From Solirubrobacterales bacterium (lineage in GTDB: Bacteria > Actinomycetota > Thermoleophilia > Solirubrobacterales > 70-9): 64,000 nucleotides of DNA. Each line of letters starts with the position of its first letter. Position 1 is the stretch's first letter. This document shows, piece by piece, positions 50,801 through 58,444 of the stretch. The translations under genes and the position numbers were made by a program. The stretch is from assembly GCA_017304845.1 (NCBI GenBank), contig JAFKLL010000011.1, positions 17,480-81,479 on the forward strand, written 5' to 3'. The notes below the pieces were generated by a model that was not told the DNA's origin, did no database searches, and saw nothing but the letters and a program-made list of their open reading frames with translations.

Positions 50801-51902
50801 TTCCGGCCACGATGCATGACGTGCTGTGGAGGTAATCGCCCGTCTGGGCCCAGGTCCAGGTGTCCTGCCCGCCGCCGTACGAGTACCAGTTCCACGACTC
50901 GACGTTGCTGATCACCGGATCGACCAGGATCGGGTAGGCGACATCCTGGTCCTGGTGGGCGACGGCGATCGCGACCTCATGGTCGCCGACGACCTTCATC
51001 GTCGCCTCGACCGGCGTGCCCTGGGCGTCCACCGCGGAGACCGGGGAGACCGTGGCACGCTCGCCGCCGGCCGGGCCTTCGAGGGTGATCTGACCGTCGG
51101 GGCCGGCCTCGAGGTGGGTCTTTTCGCCGGATCCGACCGTGAGGGAGAACCGCTCGGGACTGTCCTGCGACCGCAGGAGGTGGAAGACCTCGACGCCGTT
51201 GAAGACCGGGCTGTACATGAGGTCCGTGTCGTCGTAGGCCTCGTGGTAGAAGACGTCCTTCTCTTCGAGGACGGTGCCCTCGGATTCGGGGTTCGCGCCT
51301 TCGGCGTTGACCTTCACGGAGTCACCGACGGAGAGGGTGCCGTCCGACGTGGCCGGGATCTGGAGCGGAACGCGGGCGTTCTGGGGGGCGAAGCCGCCGT
51401 CTTCCTCGTCCAGGGTCAGGTCGACACGGCGACGTTCGCCGTTGAACTTCGCGGTCGAGGTCGGCAGCGGCGACTCGAGCAGCATGTCCTCGCCGTCGTC
51501 ACCCTCGACCAGGGAGGCGCGTCCGCCGATCGCCTCGACGACCTCGGAGTCGGTCAGCACACGGTCGGGATCCGTCGCCAGCTTCTCGAGCTGATCGGCG
51601 AAGCGTTCCAACAGGAGGTCGATGGCTCCGTCCTCGTCCAGGCCGGCGAAGGCGGTGAGGGAAGCGAGCCTCTCTTCGCGGGCCTCGTCGCTCGAAAGCC
51701 ACCGCAGGCGCTTCGCGTCCTCGGCCTTCTCCTCGGCGTTGGCGCGATCGATCTCGGCGACGCTGGGAGCGTCGAGCCGCTTGGCATCGGACTGATCGGC
51801 GCTAGCGGTATTGAAATACCCCTGAGCGAGAACGATGGCCGCAACGAACACCGCGACCGTGACGAAGACAGACGCGGGAACCCGCACCAATGGACGATTC
51901 AC
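44889..51902 (-). CDS. giant secreted adhesin: Ig-like, RTX, LamG and thrombospondin-3 repeats
   Basis: A 2337-aa exported protein. Residues 8-30 are a signal peptide. Residues 40-600 hold a helical, acid-rich part and beta domains. Residues about 600-1215 hold seven or so Ig-like repeats of about 90 residues (T-x-I-x-SGP, CxIDxG, DGxHxFxVRAxDxAGN). From about 1390 to 1950 there are RTX-type GGxGxDx repeats in several blocks (GGSGDDRIFGG, GGPGADIIVGG, GAGGDDVIIQG), which bind calcium. A LamG domain follows (about 2070-2235) and the C-terminus is thrombospondin type 3 (DTDDDGVPDETDNC, DGDGDGFADDVDNC), also calcium-binding. No LPxTG motif or membrane anchor. A surface or biofilm role is likely. 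Multi-domain layout is sure; function is inferred. Confidence 0.85.
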   Translation of the reverse strand: MNRPLVRVPASVFVTVAVFVAAIVLAQGYFNTASADQSDAKRLDAPSVAEIDRANAEEKAEDAKRLRWLSSDEAREERLASLTAFAGLDEDGAIDLLLERFADQLEKLATDPDRVLTDSEVVEAIGGRASLVEGDDGEDMLLESPLPTSTAKFNGERRRVDLTLDEEDGGFAPQNARVPLQIPATSDGTLSVGDSVKVNAEGANPESEGTVLEEKDVFYHEAYDDTDLMYSPVFNGVEVFHLLRSQDSPERFSLTVGSGEKTHLEAGPDGQITLEGPAGGERATVSPVSAVDAQGTPVEATMKVVGDHEVAIAVAHQDQDVAYPILVDPVISNVESWNWYSYGGGQDTWTWAQTGDYLHSTSCIVAGNCWGAGGLYMRSKANVNYAANSYGQWVYNAPGGSDAYISRVVFGLNSTANNCTGAAQPHMYAGLYKNSTGTWPWIKNFSPTVGMASGSYDSSTAGTTGTRHAVAGIGAASSAVNIVCGRDFAVSSASIYLADGVSPTLDTVTVGTPIGVNTAVPVTGRDGGLGVAKFVVIGEVEGGGYSAAVTEHPTCTGISSNPCPATWTANLNYPPNLKMGVIDLTIYAQDAKGNTSTLQTVPVIVDRTKPDTIIDSGPGTEKKFAYHSSELFSTFQCQIDAGAWASCPSSGYAIPNTLTNGLHTFKVRAIDWAANVDSSPAQATFRVGPSETTISAGPSGSIPEDDFEFEYYGQDVDLTFECKLDAEPFAACDKNGYEATDVAEGAHQFQVRSVTPMGVVDPTPAVRDFTIDLTPPSLSLDTYPRIPTKDRRPVFEFTAEAGVTVQCSIDNGVPGYGPCSGTGAHQPASDLSDGSRVFRVRATDDASNVTTRTATFEIDNDQPETSFDSGPTGTIGRDRASFAFDSDESEVTFECRIDGGDYEPCTDGYVAADMSDGSHTIEARAIDQAGNIDSTPASRTITVRTTGPDVEILTGPGTYTNDTTPEFTFESDYPQNLECAFGTAEDEAEFAPCSQANPFEVTPALADGTYIFWVRSFDDLDDENSDSREFTVDTVAPTSSITSEAFSVTDERQPTFLFSSNDSKAHFQCHFEAESFRACSGPGKSETPASPLTDGSHVFSLRAVDAAGNVEATPKTQSFDVDTTRPNTTILTGPKQPSANTSPTFTYESSEPGADFECSLDLGAFDPCAGTGAPLSGLSDGKHVFKVRAMDGAGNRDVSPAVRQFVIDTTAPEIGTPTGDLTEDEEPGLGLSVEVVDGEETDSGYSSGVQKIDVYVDNVLRYTDTSNCVYAFETCQQSLLRDLELPYQVAVGEHDYRIEAKDALGNAATPVAWRKNTPAEGTINLVPKGSNPSACATNATKRHYDISGGKLTGTPHSDFIVVPRNVKVVDGGPGCDVIIGTARSEVLMGGGDNDVIRGNRSNDTIYGGSGDDRIFGGIGDDHMYGDYKKANLGGDDILDGGPGADYIWGNGGDDVIRGGQGLDRMTGEGGFDTLSFANATTPGTGSNQISNLNNLTGQAVSGFPKNASSGDPGVVVDLRNGKTDVAWNGPVDTGGAADFLYIPKEEKTGDVKITNTNPNKVETEGDFEKVFGSPFQDLILGGNADERIFGGPGADIIVGGGGVDVLDGGSGSDFIKGNSSSTLRGGTGGAASIDQCVPKSGSTHCDGTGYSLDQRNPNKIEVGFQQPDSLNSRENDLFVNGSKFDDNIRFMFKEGTNDQVIFKAANANQASRFEPGEGCRLAGESVVCNLRKSDMGVVSMWGGEGVDTLVAQSLSEKNNSASISLLGGPDYDTLQGGSMDEMIVDGPTQRGGTETLNGAGGDDVIIQGDGGDGVNGQGGDDLLISAGLCENDSIDGSGGSDNAQFHPFKWGNDPDDWDRIGVFADIRDNQIGLVRGPNQSNHRCNDGHFEPLKNIDDLEGSEQGDYFLGDSGNNMLLGRGGKDRLFGRNGKDNLSAKDKGNDLTLECGGNSGDTVHIDVGEEKIPHGCPNVSYKGRTYGENRAGVASMLVAAEEESKALVDSADVDEIDAEVQAVQPILDYPLDEDNGVVAENALVPAPDATYASDEVGANADGNGPELGKESPILTSPDDQSIELDGQNDYLDLGEVPTITQYEDGGFSIEMWAKFDDPASSVEYLYSQESGDERLELTRNVEGKIVFRSVLEAGEPTVKTFDPVSVGEWHHLVGTLQGDKISLFVDGFEFSLGYGESVFPETEDDVNTYVGSDDGTSGFVDGGIDEVLIYPEALPDEVIAEHVANSEVEEPEYSLVEEVDSTDTDDDGVPDETDNCVATPNPGQEDENLDAMGDACVVPDGDGDGFADDVDNCVEIYNEDQADLDDNGVGDVCDELESVDEWEDE

Positions 51903-52102
51903 TTTTCCCCCTTATTCGAGACTCAATTCTCAGGCCGCCCCTCCAGGACCGACCGACGTCGCTGCAACGTAGCAGAGGCTGCAGGGATACAGATAAGACG
52001 TTCTTCTTTCGCTACAACATGTCTAAGTTCACCTCGTCGCGACTCCGAGATGAGGATTCACCTGCGAGCCGATCAAGTGCCGGCTCGCAGGCGAATAGAC
52101 AT
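51903..52102. other. 200-bp spacer upstream of the adhesin gene
   Basis: No gene. It should hold the adhesin promoter near 51910-52010 and contains the terminator of the next gene at 52061-52091. Confidence 0.5.
52061..52091 (-). terminator. stem-loop terminator of the secreted-protein gene
   Basis: CCTGCGAGCCG and CGGCTCGCAGG form a perfect 11-bp stem with a 9-base loop, extended outward with one mismatch. It begins 11 bp after the minus-strand stop at 52103. There is no T-run. Confidence 0.6.
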
Positions 52103-53020
52103 TCAGTTGCTCACGTAGACAGTGGTCGCGTCGGTGCACTTGGACTCTCCGCTGTAGTCGGTCGCGCAGGCGAAGACCGAGTTCGCGCCGTTCTTGAAGG
52201 GCGCGCTGGCCGTGTTCACCGTCCACGTGTGGGTGATCCCGAAATAGCACGGCCGGAACGAGGTGGTCGACCCGGTGCTCGGATCGCAAGAGACGCCTGG
52301 GGCCGACCCGACGTTGTCCTGGTATCCGACGAGCTGGCCATTGACCATCAGGATGATGCGCCAAGTCCCACTTTCGCCATCGGTGCCCAGAACCTCGACC
52401 GTACGCGAGCCGGACACGACTCCACCCGCATAGAGCGTTCCCTGGTTCGAAACGGCCACCGGCTTCGTACTGTCCCTCACGGTGAGGGACACGCTGCCGA
52501 TGTCCATGAAACCCGTGTTGGTCGGCCGACCGACGCAGGTGGTGGTGGTGCATTTCAGGTTCGCCTCGACGTCCTGCCGGGCCTGCCCGGACGGCAGGTC
52601 GTAACTGATCTGACCCAGCCCCGAATAGGGGAGAGAGACCGCGACACCATTGGCGCCTGCGTCGTGCATCACGACCTTGGGACTCCACTGGGTGTCGTTG
52701 ATCAGGTTCGTGTAGACCCACGCGTCGATGCCCGTGATCCCGATACCCGATGGAGCGTGGAACTTGACCCGGCCGATGTCCCCCTGGTTGTAGGCCGGAT
52801 TCGGCTTGAGGTAGATGTCGTAGCCGTAGTAGTCGACGTTGCCACCACAGGCATTCTCGAACTCGAATCCATTCGCCGGGGTGCTCGAGAACGCGCCCAG
52901 CGCGCCCGTCGTGAAAGGCATGCAATCCCGAACCTCATAGCTACCGGCCTGGGCCGGGTTGGGCGTGACGTAGAGGACCGCCATCAACAGCAGGGCGGCC
53001 AAACCGGAGAGACGCTTCAT
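52103..53020 (-). CDS. secreted protein of unknown function
   Basis: A 305-aa exported protein. ATG 53020 has AAAGGAACTG directly upstream and gives a signal peptide (RLSGLAALLLMAVLYVTPN); the open frame reaches further upstream but without a ribosome site. Mature part begins GSYEVRDCMPFT and is beta-rich with several disulfide-type cysteine pairs (CTTTTC, SCDPST..CYF, CATDYSGESKC). It shows a concanavalin-like first half and an Ig-like second half (HTWTVNTASAPFKNGANSVFA). I do not know a named family; such proteins are common in Solirubrobacter-like genomes. Confidence 0.65.
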   Translation of the reverse strand: MKRLSGLAALLLMAVLYVTPNPAQAGSYEVRDCMPFTTGALGAFSSTPANGFEFENACGGNVDYYGYDIYLKPNPAYNQGDIGRVKFHAPSGIGITGIDAWVYTNLINDTQWSPKVVMHDAGANGVAVSLPYSGLGQISYDLPSGQARQDVEANLKCTTTTCVGRPTNTGFMDIGSVSLTVRDSTKPVAVSNQGTLYAGGVVSGSRTVEVLGTDGESGTWRIILMVNGQLVGYQDNVGSAPGVSCDPSTGSTTSFRPCYFGITHTWTVNTASAPFKNGANSVFACATDYSGESKCTDATTVYVSN

Positions 53021-53142
53021 CAGTTCCTTTCGTTGCCGAACGGGGTCGGAGCCAATGATAGAAGGACCCCTAGTAATCGAGGAGATCTGTTCGGTGGCGG
53101 TCCGCGAGGGTCGCCTCGGGCTCGGGCTATATCGTCCTGGCC

Positions 53143-53742
53143 ATGACCCGGACCCGGCCCAAGCCACGGACCCAGGCGGAACGGCGTGCGGAGACGCGGG
53201 CGGCGCTGCTGGACGCGACGATCGAGTCGCTGGTCGAGTACGGGTACGCCGGGACGACCACGGGCCGGATCGCCGAGTTGGCCGGCGTCTCGCGCGGGGC
53301 GCAGACCCCCTACTTCCGGAGCCGGGCGGAGTTGCTCGGCGCCGCCGTCCAGCACCTGGCCGAACGGCGGATCGAGGACTTCGACCAGCGGATCGCCGGC
53401 AAGTCGGTCAGCCTCGAGGTAGGGCTCGACGTGATCTGGGAGGAGCACCAGGGTCCCCTCTTCGATGCCGCGCTGGAGCTCTGGGTCGCGGCTCGGACCG
53501 ACCCGGAACTGCGCCGGGGGCTGGTCGAGATGGAGCGGAACGTCGCCTCGGCCATCGCCAAGGAGGCCGTGACCGCGCTGGGGGAGATCGCGAAGCGCCC
53601 CGGCTTCACTGACGACCTGATCTTCGCGATGGCGACGATCCGTGGCCTCGCCCTGCTCCGGATCAGCGACGGGGCCAGCAGCCGCAGCCTGGCCGAGCGC
53701 TGGAGCAAGGCGCGCGAACGCCTGATCCGCGTGCTCTCCTGA
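53143..53742 (+). CDS. TetR family transcriptional regulator
   Basis: A 199-aa TetR-type protein. The N-terminus is basic (MTRTRPKPRTQAERRAETRA) and the helix-turn-helix is at about residues 42-65 (IAELAGVSRGAQTPYFRSRAEL). The C-terminal helical domain would bind an effector. It converges with the end of the beta-oxidation operon (6-bp gap), so it is transcribed against it. A regulatory link to that operon is plausible because no other regulator is near, but the position, downstream of the operon, leaves this open. Confidence 0.87.
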   Translation: MTRTRPKPRTQAERRAETRAALLDATIESLVEYGYAGTTTGRIAELAGVSRGAQTPYFRSRAELLGAAVQHLAERRIEDFDQRIAGKSVSLEVGLDVIWEEHQGPLFDAALELWVAARTDPELRRGLVEMERNVASAIAKEAVTALGEIAKRPGFTDDLIFAMATIRGLALLRISDGASSRSLAERWSKARERLIRVLS

Positions 53743-53748
53743 CGGGGC

Positions 53749-54927
53749 TCAGAGCCCCATCGTCTTGCCGATCAGCTCCTTCATGATCTCGTTCGTCCCG
53801 GCGTAGATCCGGGACACCCGCGCGTCGACCCAGGCCTTGCCGATCGCGTACTCGGTCGTGTAGCCGTAGCCGCCGTGGAGCTGGACCCCGGCGTCGGTCA
53901 CCTTGCCGAGCAGCTCGGTGGTCCACCACTTCGCCATCGCGGCCTCCTCGACCGAACAGGTGCCGGCGATGAAACGCTCGATGCAGCGGTCGATGAAGCA
54001 GCGGCCGATCTCGACCTCGGTCCGCAGCTCGGCCAAGGTGAAGCGGCTGTGCTGGAACTTGCCGATCGGGCGGCCGAAGGCATGGCGCTCCTGGACGTAG
54101 TCGAGGGTCCAGGCCAGGGCGGCCTCGCAGCCCGCCATCGAGCTGACCGCCAGCACGAGCCGTTCGGGCACCAGCCGGGAGACGAGCTGGAGGAAGCCTG
54201 ATCCCTCCTCGCCGAGCATGTTCTCGGCCGGCACCCGGCAGTCGTTGAAGAAGAGCTCTGCGGTGTCGGAGGCGTGCTGGCCCAGCTTCTCGATCTGCTT
54301 GCCGCGTTCGAAGCCCTCGGTGCCCTCCTCGACCACGAAGAGGGAGAGACCCCGGTGCGGGTCGTCGGAGGTGCGGACCGCGACCACGACGAGGTCGGCG
54401 TTGATCCCGTTGGTGATGAAGGTCTTGGCGCCGTTGATCACCCAGTCGTCGCCATCGCGCTTGGCGCGGGTGGCGATCGCGGCCAGGTCCGAGCCGGTGC
54501 CAGGCTCGGTCATCGCCACGGCCAGCACCTTCTCCCCGGCGGCGATCCCGGGCAGCCAGCGCCGCCGCTGCTCCTCGTTCGCCGAGGCGGTGATGTACGG
54601 CAGGACCACGTCCGAGTGGAGGAGCGGGCCGGCCATCGCGTCGGAGACTCCGGCCCAGACCGATTCCTCGGCCAGGACCACGTTGAAGCGCCAGTCGTCG
54701 ACCCCGGGGCCGCCGAACTCCTCCGGCACCTCCATCGCCAGGAACCCGTAACCGGCGCATTTGGTGAAGAGGCTCCGGGGCACCAGCCCGGCCTTCTCCC
54801 AGGCCGGGTACTCCGGCACGACCTCGGCCCGCAGGAAACGACGGAAGCTCTCGCGGTAGTCGTCGTGCTCGTGGTCGAAGAGAGTGCGCCTGCCGACCAC
54901 GGTCGCCGCGCTGGCGGGGATCTCCAT
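53749..54927 (-). CDS. acyl-CoA dehydrogenase
   Basis: A 392-aa flavoprotein of the acyl-CoA dehydrogenase family. ATG 54927 lies 2 bp after the SDR stop. Motifs: AMTEPGTGSDLAAIATRAKR (FAD and substrate binding), FITNGINADLVVV, the ERLVLAVSSMAGCEAAL core, HAFGRPIGKFQ, LHGGYGYTTEYAIGKAW and the C-terminal RIYAGTNEIMKELI. The enzyme makes the first double bond in beta-oxidation. It is the last gene of a five-gene operon that also supplies the hydratase, dehydrogenase and thiolase, so the operon covers all four steps. Substrate chain type is unknown. Confidence 0.93.
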   Translation of the reverse strand: MEIPASAATVVGRRTLFDHEHDDYRESFRRFLRAEVVPEYPAWEKAGLVPRSLFTKCAGYGFLAMEVPEEFGGPGVDDWRFNVVLAEESVWAGVSDAMAGPLLHSDVVLPYITASANEEQRRRWLPGIAAGEKVLAVAMTEPGTGSDLAAIATRAKRDGDDWVINGAKTFITNGINADLVVVAVRTSDDPHRGLSLFVVEEGTEGFERGKQIEKLGQHASDTAELFFNDCRVPAENMLGEEGSGFLQLVSRLVPERLVLAVSSMAGCEAALAWTLDYVQERHAFGRPIGKFQHSRFTLAELRTEVEIGRCFIDRCIERFIAGTCSVEEAAMAKWWTTELLGKVTDAGVQLHGGYGYTTEYAIGKAWVDARVSRIYAGTNEIMKELIGKTMGL

Positions 54928-54929
54928 GG

Positions 54930-55811
54930 CTACAGCCGCTCCGCGATGTCGTCGATCCGCCAGATGCCCTCGCACTCGATCGATCTGGCGACCGACCAGC
55001 CGGTCAGCTCCTGGATCGACCCGCCCTGGACCGCGTAGACCTGGCCGGTGGCCGGGCAGTCGGCGGTGGCCAGCCAGGCGACCAGCGGCGAGATGTTGGC
55101 CGGGTCGAAGAGGTCATGCCCGGTCGCGTCCTCGACCCCGGCGGCGAAGACCGCGCCCATGCCGGGGGTTGCGAGGGTGAGCCGGGTGCGGGCGATCGGC
55201 GCGATCGCGTTGACCCGGACCCCGTAACGCTCCAACTCCATGGCGGCGACCTGGGTCATGGCGGCGATCCCGGCCTTGGCGGCCCCGTAGTTGGCCTGGC
55301 CCGCGTTGGGGACGGTCACCCCCGAGGCGGAGGCGGTGTTGACCACGGCCGCGTTCGGCTGCTCGCCGGCCTTCGACCGTTCCTTCCAGTGGGCGGCGGC
55401 GTGGCGGAGCACCGCGAAGTGGCCTTTGAGGTGGACGTCGACCACCGCGTCCCAATCGGCCTCGTCGAGCGAGGCGACGAAGCCGTCCCGGAGGATGCCG
55501 GCGTTGTTGACCAGCACGTCGAGCCGGCCGAACTCGCCGACCGCCTGGTCGATCAACCGTTCGGCTCCGGCCCAGGTCGAGATGTCGTCCGTGTTGGCGA
55601 CGGCCTCGCCCCCGGCGGCGACGATCTCGTCGGCGACCTCCTGGGCCGGGCCGGCGTCGGAGCCGGACCCGTCGTTGGCGCCGCCGAGGTCGTTGACCAC
55701 GACGCGGGCCCCTTCCCGCGCGAAGAGCAGCGCGTGCTCCCGCCCGATGCCACGGCCTGCCCCCGTGATCACCGCCACCCGTCCGTCCAGTGCTCCCATC
55801 TCTTCTCCCAT
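54930..55811 (-). CDS. SDR-family 3-hydroxyacyl-CoA dehydrogenase-like protein (MFE-2 type)
   Basis: A 293-aa short-chain dehydrogenase. Rossmann motif TGAGRGIG is at residues about 16-23, with NNAGILRDG, the Ser in NTASASG and Y-x3-K in ANYGAAKAG. It continues past the usual 250 residues with a tail ending in DDIAERL. The first half (GREHALLFAREGARVVVNDL, then GGANDGSG) is the version of the NAD-binding domain seen in peroxisomal multifunctional enzyme 2, where it oxidises 3-hydroxyacyl-CoA. ATG 55811 overlaps the MaoC stop by 1 bp; ATG 55799, with GGAG close by, is an alternative. It fits the operon as the third step. Confidence 0.9.
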   Translation of the reverse strand: MGEEMGALDGRVAVITGAGRGIGREHALLFAREGARVVVNDLGGANDGSGSDAGPAQEVADEIVAAGGEAVANTDDISTWAGAERLIDQAVGEFGRLDVLVNNAGILRDGFVASLDEADWDAVVDVHLKGHFAVLRHAAAHWKERSKAGEQPNAAVVNTASASGVTVPNAGQANYGAAKAGIAAMTQVAAMELERYGVRVNAIAPIARTRLTLATPGMGAVFAAGVEDATGHDLFDPANISPLVAWLATADCPATGQVYAVQGGSIQELTGWSVARSIECEGIWRIDDIAERL

Positions 55812-56680
55812 CAAGTCGTCTCGGTGAACTCGGCCAGGCCGTCGCGGATGACCAGCGTCTCGCCGACCGCGGTCTCGAAGGCGAAGGCGGAATCGGATCC
55901 GCTCAATCCGGTCGCCCAGGCCTTGGTCTGGATCTCCTGCCCGGGCAGGACCGGCTTGGCGAAGCGGCAGGCCAGCCTCCTCAGGCGGCCCGTCTCCTCG
56001 CGTCCCAGCCCCTCCATCAGGCCCCAGCAGGTGAAGGCGAGGACGCAGAAGCCGTGGGCGATGATGCCCGGCAACCCGGCCTGCTCGGCGGCGTCCTCGT
56101 CCAGGTGGATCGGCATCGGATCTCCCGAAGCCTCGGCGTAGCGGAAGGTCTGGTCCCCGTCGATCCGCTGGGTGAAGGAAGCCGCGGGGACCTCAGACCG
56201 GAGCGCCGGATCGAGCCGGTGCGAAGACGAGAGCTCGCCGAGGCGGCGGCCGTCGTCGAAGCCGCGGACGAAGAAGGTCACGTACTGCTCGTTGACCAGC
56301 TCGCCGGCCCCATCCCGGGACTCGAGGTAGACGCAGGCCCGGGTCCCGTTCTCGAGACCCTCCCAGCCGGTCATCTTGCCGCGGGCGGTCAGCCGATCCC
56401 CCGGCACGATCGGCCGGTGGAAGCGGAAGTCCTGCTCGCCGTGCAGGATCTTGCCGAACAGCGAGACCGGCACGACCTCCAGGGCCGGCGCCAGCAGCGC
56501 GTGGAAGACCGGGACGATCCCGAAGACCGGCGAGGCCACGTCGCCGTCGCGGTGCGCCGGGATCGGGTCGTTCGTGGCAGCCGCGTACTGGACCAGCCGC
56601 TCGCGGGTGACCTCGAACTCGACCGGGTCGGTCCACTTGCCGAGCCCGGCCTCGTCGAACTGGACGACGGCTTCGGTCAC
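55811..56680 (-). CDS. MaoC-like double hot-dog enoyl-CoA hydratase (MFE-2 type)
   Basis: A 289-aa protein of two hot-dog domains, as in the hydratase 2 part of MFE-2. GTG 56680 lies 2 bp after the stop of the SRPBCC gene. The N-terminal domain is the degenerate half (YAAATNDPIPAHRDG); the C-terminal half carries the catalytic motif GDPMPIHLDEDAAEQAGLPG followed by IIAHGF. The enzyme hydrates trans-2-enoyl-CoA, giving the R-3-hydroxyacyl-CoA that the SDR beside it would oxidise. Position and overlap with the SDR gene support that pairing. Confidence 0.88.
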   Translation of the reverse strand: MTEAVVQFDEAGLGKWTDPVEFEVTRERLVQYAAATNDPIPAHRDGDVASPVFGIVPVFHALLAPALEVVPVSLFGKILHGEQDFRFHRPIVPGDRLTARGKMTGWEGLENGTRACVYLESRDGAGELVNEQYVTFFVRGFDDGRRLGELSSSHRLDPALRSEVPAASFTQRIDGDQTFRYAEASGDPMPIHLDEDAAEQAGLPGIIAHGFCVLAFTCWGLMEGLGREETGRLRRLACRFAKPVLPGQEIQTKAWATGLSGSDSAFAFETAVGETLVIRDGLAEFTETT

Positions 56681-56682
56681 GG

Positions 56683-57117
56683 TCAGAGGACCAGCTTCTC
56701 GAAGGCTTCGAGCGAACGGTCGAGCTGCTCCTTGGCGTCCTTCTCGACCGCGGCCCCGAGCGCTCCGACGATCATCTGGCCTTCGAACTCGGCGTCCATC
56801 TCGACCCGGGAGCCGCCGTTGCCGTCCCCCTCCACGCTGAGCGTGAACGCCGTCTTGACGCCGGCCATGCCGGTGCCGGAGATCCGCATGCGGCTGGGCA
56901 CGTCGAACTCGTCGACGGTCCAGGTGATCGTGTTCGCCATCCCGAGCATGGTCACCACCTCGGCGACCTGCGCCCCCTGGCTGAAGGCCGCCGGGACCTC
57001 GTCCTTCCACTTGGTGTGGATGGTCAGCCAGTTCTCGTAGCCGGCCGGGTCCGAGATCGCCGCCCAGACCTTCTCCTGGGGCGCTGCGATCTGCACCTCT
57101 GCGCTGACTTTGCCCAT
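56683..57117 (-). CDS. SRPBCC (START-like) lipid-binding protein
   Basis: A 144-aa SRPBCC-fold protein. It starts MGKVSAEVQIAAPQEKVWAA, the opening strand and helix of the polyketide-cyclase/CoxG-like group, and ends with a long helix (VEKDAKEQLDRSLEAFEKLV). The fold forms a hydrophobic pocket. In this operon, between a thiolase and a MaoC hydratase, it could carry or chaperone a hydrophobic acyl substrate, an inference. ATG 57117 is 26 bp after the thiolase stop. Confidence 0.82.
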   Translation of the reverse strand: MGKVSAEVQIAAPQEKVWAAISDPAGYENWLTIHTKWKDEVPAAFSQGAQVAEVVTMLGMANTITWTVDEFDVPSRMRISGTGMAGVKTAFTLSVEGDGNGGSRVEMDAEFEGQMIVGALGAAVEKDAKEQLDRSLEAFEKLVL

Positions 57118-57142
57118 GTCGTTCCCTTCGTTTCGGTTCGGT

Positions 57143-58339
57143 TCAGTTCACGGCTCGGCGGTAGGCGGTCACCACCGCCGCGCCACCGAGCCCGATGTTG
57201 TGCTGGAGACAGGCGTCGACCTCGTCGACCTGCCGGCGGTCGGCATCGCCCCGTAGCTGCCAGGTGAGCTCGGCGCACTGGGCGAGGCCGGTGGCGCCGA
57301 GCGGGTGGCCCTTGGAGATCAGCCCGCCGGAGGGGTTGATCACCCACCTGCCGCCGTAGGTGTTGTCGCCGGCGTCGATCAGGTCCGGCGCGCCGCCCTC
57401 CTCGCAGAGGCCGAGGGCCTCGTAGAGGAGCAGTTCGTTGGCGGAGAAGCAGTCGTGGAGCTCGATCACCTGGAAGTCCTCGGGGGCGAGCCCGGCCTGC
57501 TCGTAGACCGCCTGGGACGCCTTGACGTTCATGTCGTAGCCGATGATGTCCTTCGCGGTCCGGGACTCGAACGAGCTCTCGAAGTCGGTGGTCATGGCCT
57601 GGCCGACGATCTCGATCGCCTGGTCGGCGAGGCCGTGCCGGTCGACGAAGTCCTCGCCGGCGAGGACCGCCGCCCCGGATCCGTCGGAGGTCGGCGAGCA
57701 CTGCAGCCTGGTCAGCGGCTCGTAGATCATCGGCGCGTCGAGGATCTGCTCCAGGGTGTACTCGTCCTGGAACTGGGCGTAGGGATTGTTGACCGAGTGA
57801 CGGTGGTTCTTCTCGCCGATCTTGGCGAAGTGCTCCGGGGTCGAGCCATGCTCTTCCATGTGTTCCCGGCCGGCCGCGCCGAACATCCAGGGCGCGGGCG
57901 GGAACTTGACCTCGGAGATCTGCGCGAGCAGGTCCATGTGCCGCAGCATCGGCTGCTCACGGTCGGTGAAGGTCGCCCCCAGCGATCCGGGCTGCATCTT
58001 CTCGAAGCCGAGGGCGAGGGCGCAGTCGACGGTCCCGCTGCGCACCGCCTGGGCGGCGAGGAAGAGCGCGGTCGACCCGGTCGAGCAGTTGTTGTTGACG
58101 TTGAAGACGGGGATGCCGGTCAGGCCGAGCTCGTAGACCGCGCGCTGACCGGAGGTCGACTCGCCGTAGACGTAGCCGACGTAGGCCTGCTCGATCTGGT
58201 CGTAGGAGACGCCCGCGTCGGCGAGCGCCTTGGTGCCGGACTCCCGCGCCATGTCGGGGTAGTCCCAATCCTCGCGGCGACCGGGCTTCTCGAACTTGGT
58301 CATCCCGACTCCGATGACGTAGACCTTGTGTTGCGACAC
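57143..58339 (-). CDS. SCP-x-type thiolase (lipid-transfer protein)
   Basis: A 398-aa thiolase of the SCP-x/lipid-transfer branch. C85 in [12 protein letters not shown] is the acyl-accepting Cys. The C-terminal half has [10 protein letters not shown], the loop [18 protein letters not shown] with the catalytic His, and a [12 protein letters not shown] ending. Such enzymes cut branched or steroid-side-chain 3-ketoacyl-CoAs in eukaryotic peroxisomes and actinobacteria. It is the first gene of a minus-strand operon with SRPBCC, MaoC, SDR and acyl-CoA dehydrogenase genes. The promoter region is shared with the esterase gene on the other strand and holds a 12-bp palindrome. Confidence 0.9.
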   Translation of the reverse strand: MSQHKVYVIGVGMTKFEKPGRREDWDYPDMARESGTKALADAGVSYDQIEQAYVGYVYGESTSGQRAVYELGLTGIPVFNVNNNCSTGSTALFLAAQAVRSGTVDCALALGFEKMQPGSLGATFTDREQPMLRHMDLLAQISEVKFPPAPWMFGAAGREHMEEHGSTPEHFAKIGEKNHRHSVNNPYAQFQDEYTLEQILDAPMIYEPLTRLQCSPTSDGSGAAVLAGEDFVDRHGLADQAIEIVGQAMTTDFESSFESRTAKDIIGYDMNVKASQAVYEQAGLAPEDFQVIELHDCFSANELLLYEALGLCEEGGAPDLIDAGDNTYGGRWVINPSGGLISKGHPLGATGLAQCAELTWQLRGDADRRQVDEVDACLQHNIGLGGAAVVTAYRRAVN

Positions 58340-58384
58340 GACTTCCTCCGGACTCTCGATGTGAGCGGCAGCCTAACATTTTTA

Positions 58385-58396
58385 TGCAGATCTGCA
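58385..58396. promoter_or_regulatory. palindrome in the divergent promoter region
   Basis: TGCAGATCTGCA is a perfect 12-bp palindrome in the 105-bp gap between the thiolase operon and the esterase gene. A related AGCTGCA occurs again at about 58409-58415. It suits a dimeric repressor such as a TetR, possibly the one at 53143; that link is a guess. Confidence 0.45.
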
Positions 58397-58444
58397 GCTA
58401 AGTGTCGAGCTGCATGTTACTCTCGCCGCATGGAGAGGGTGCCG

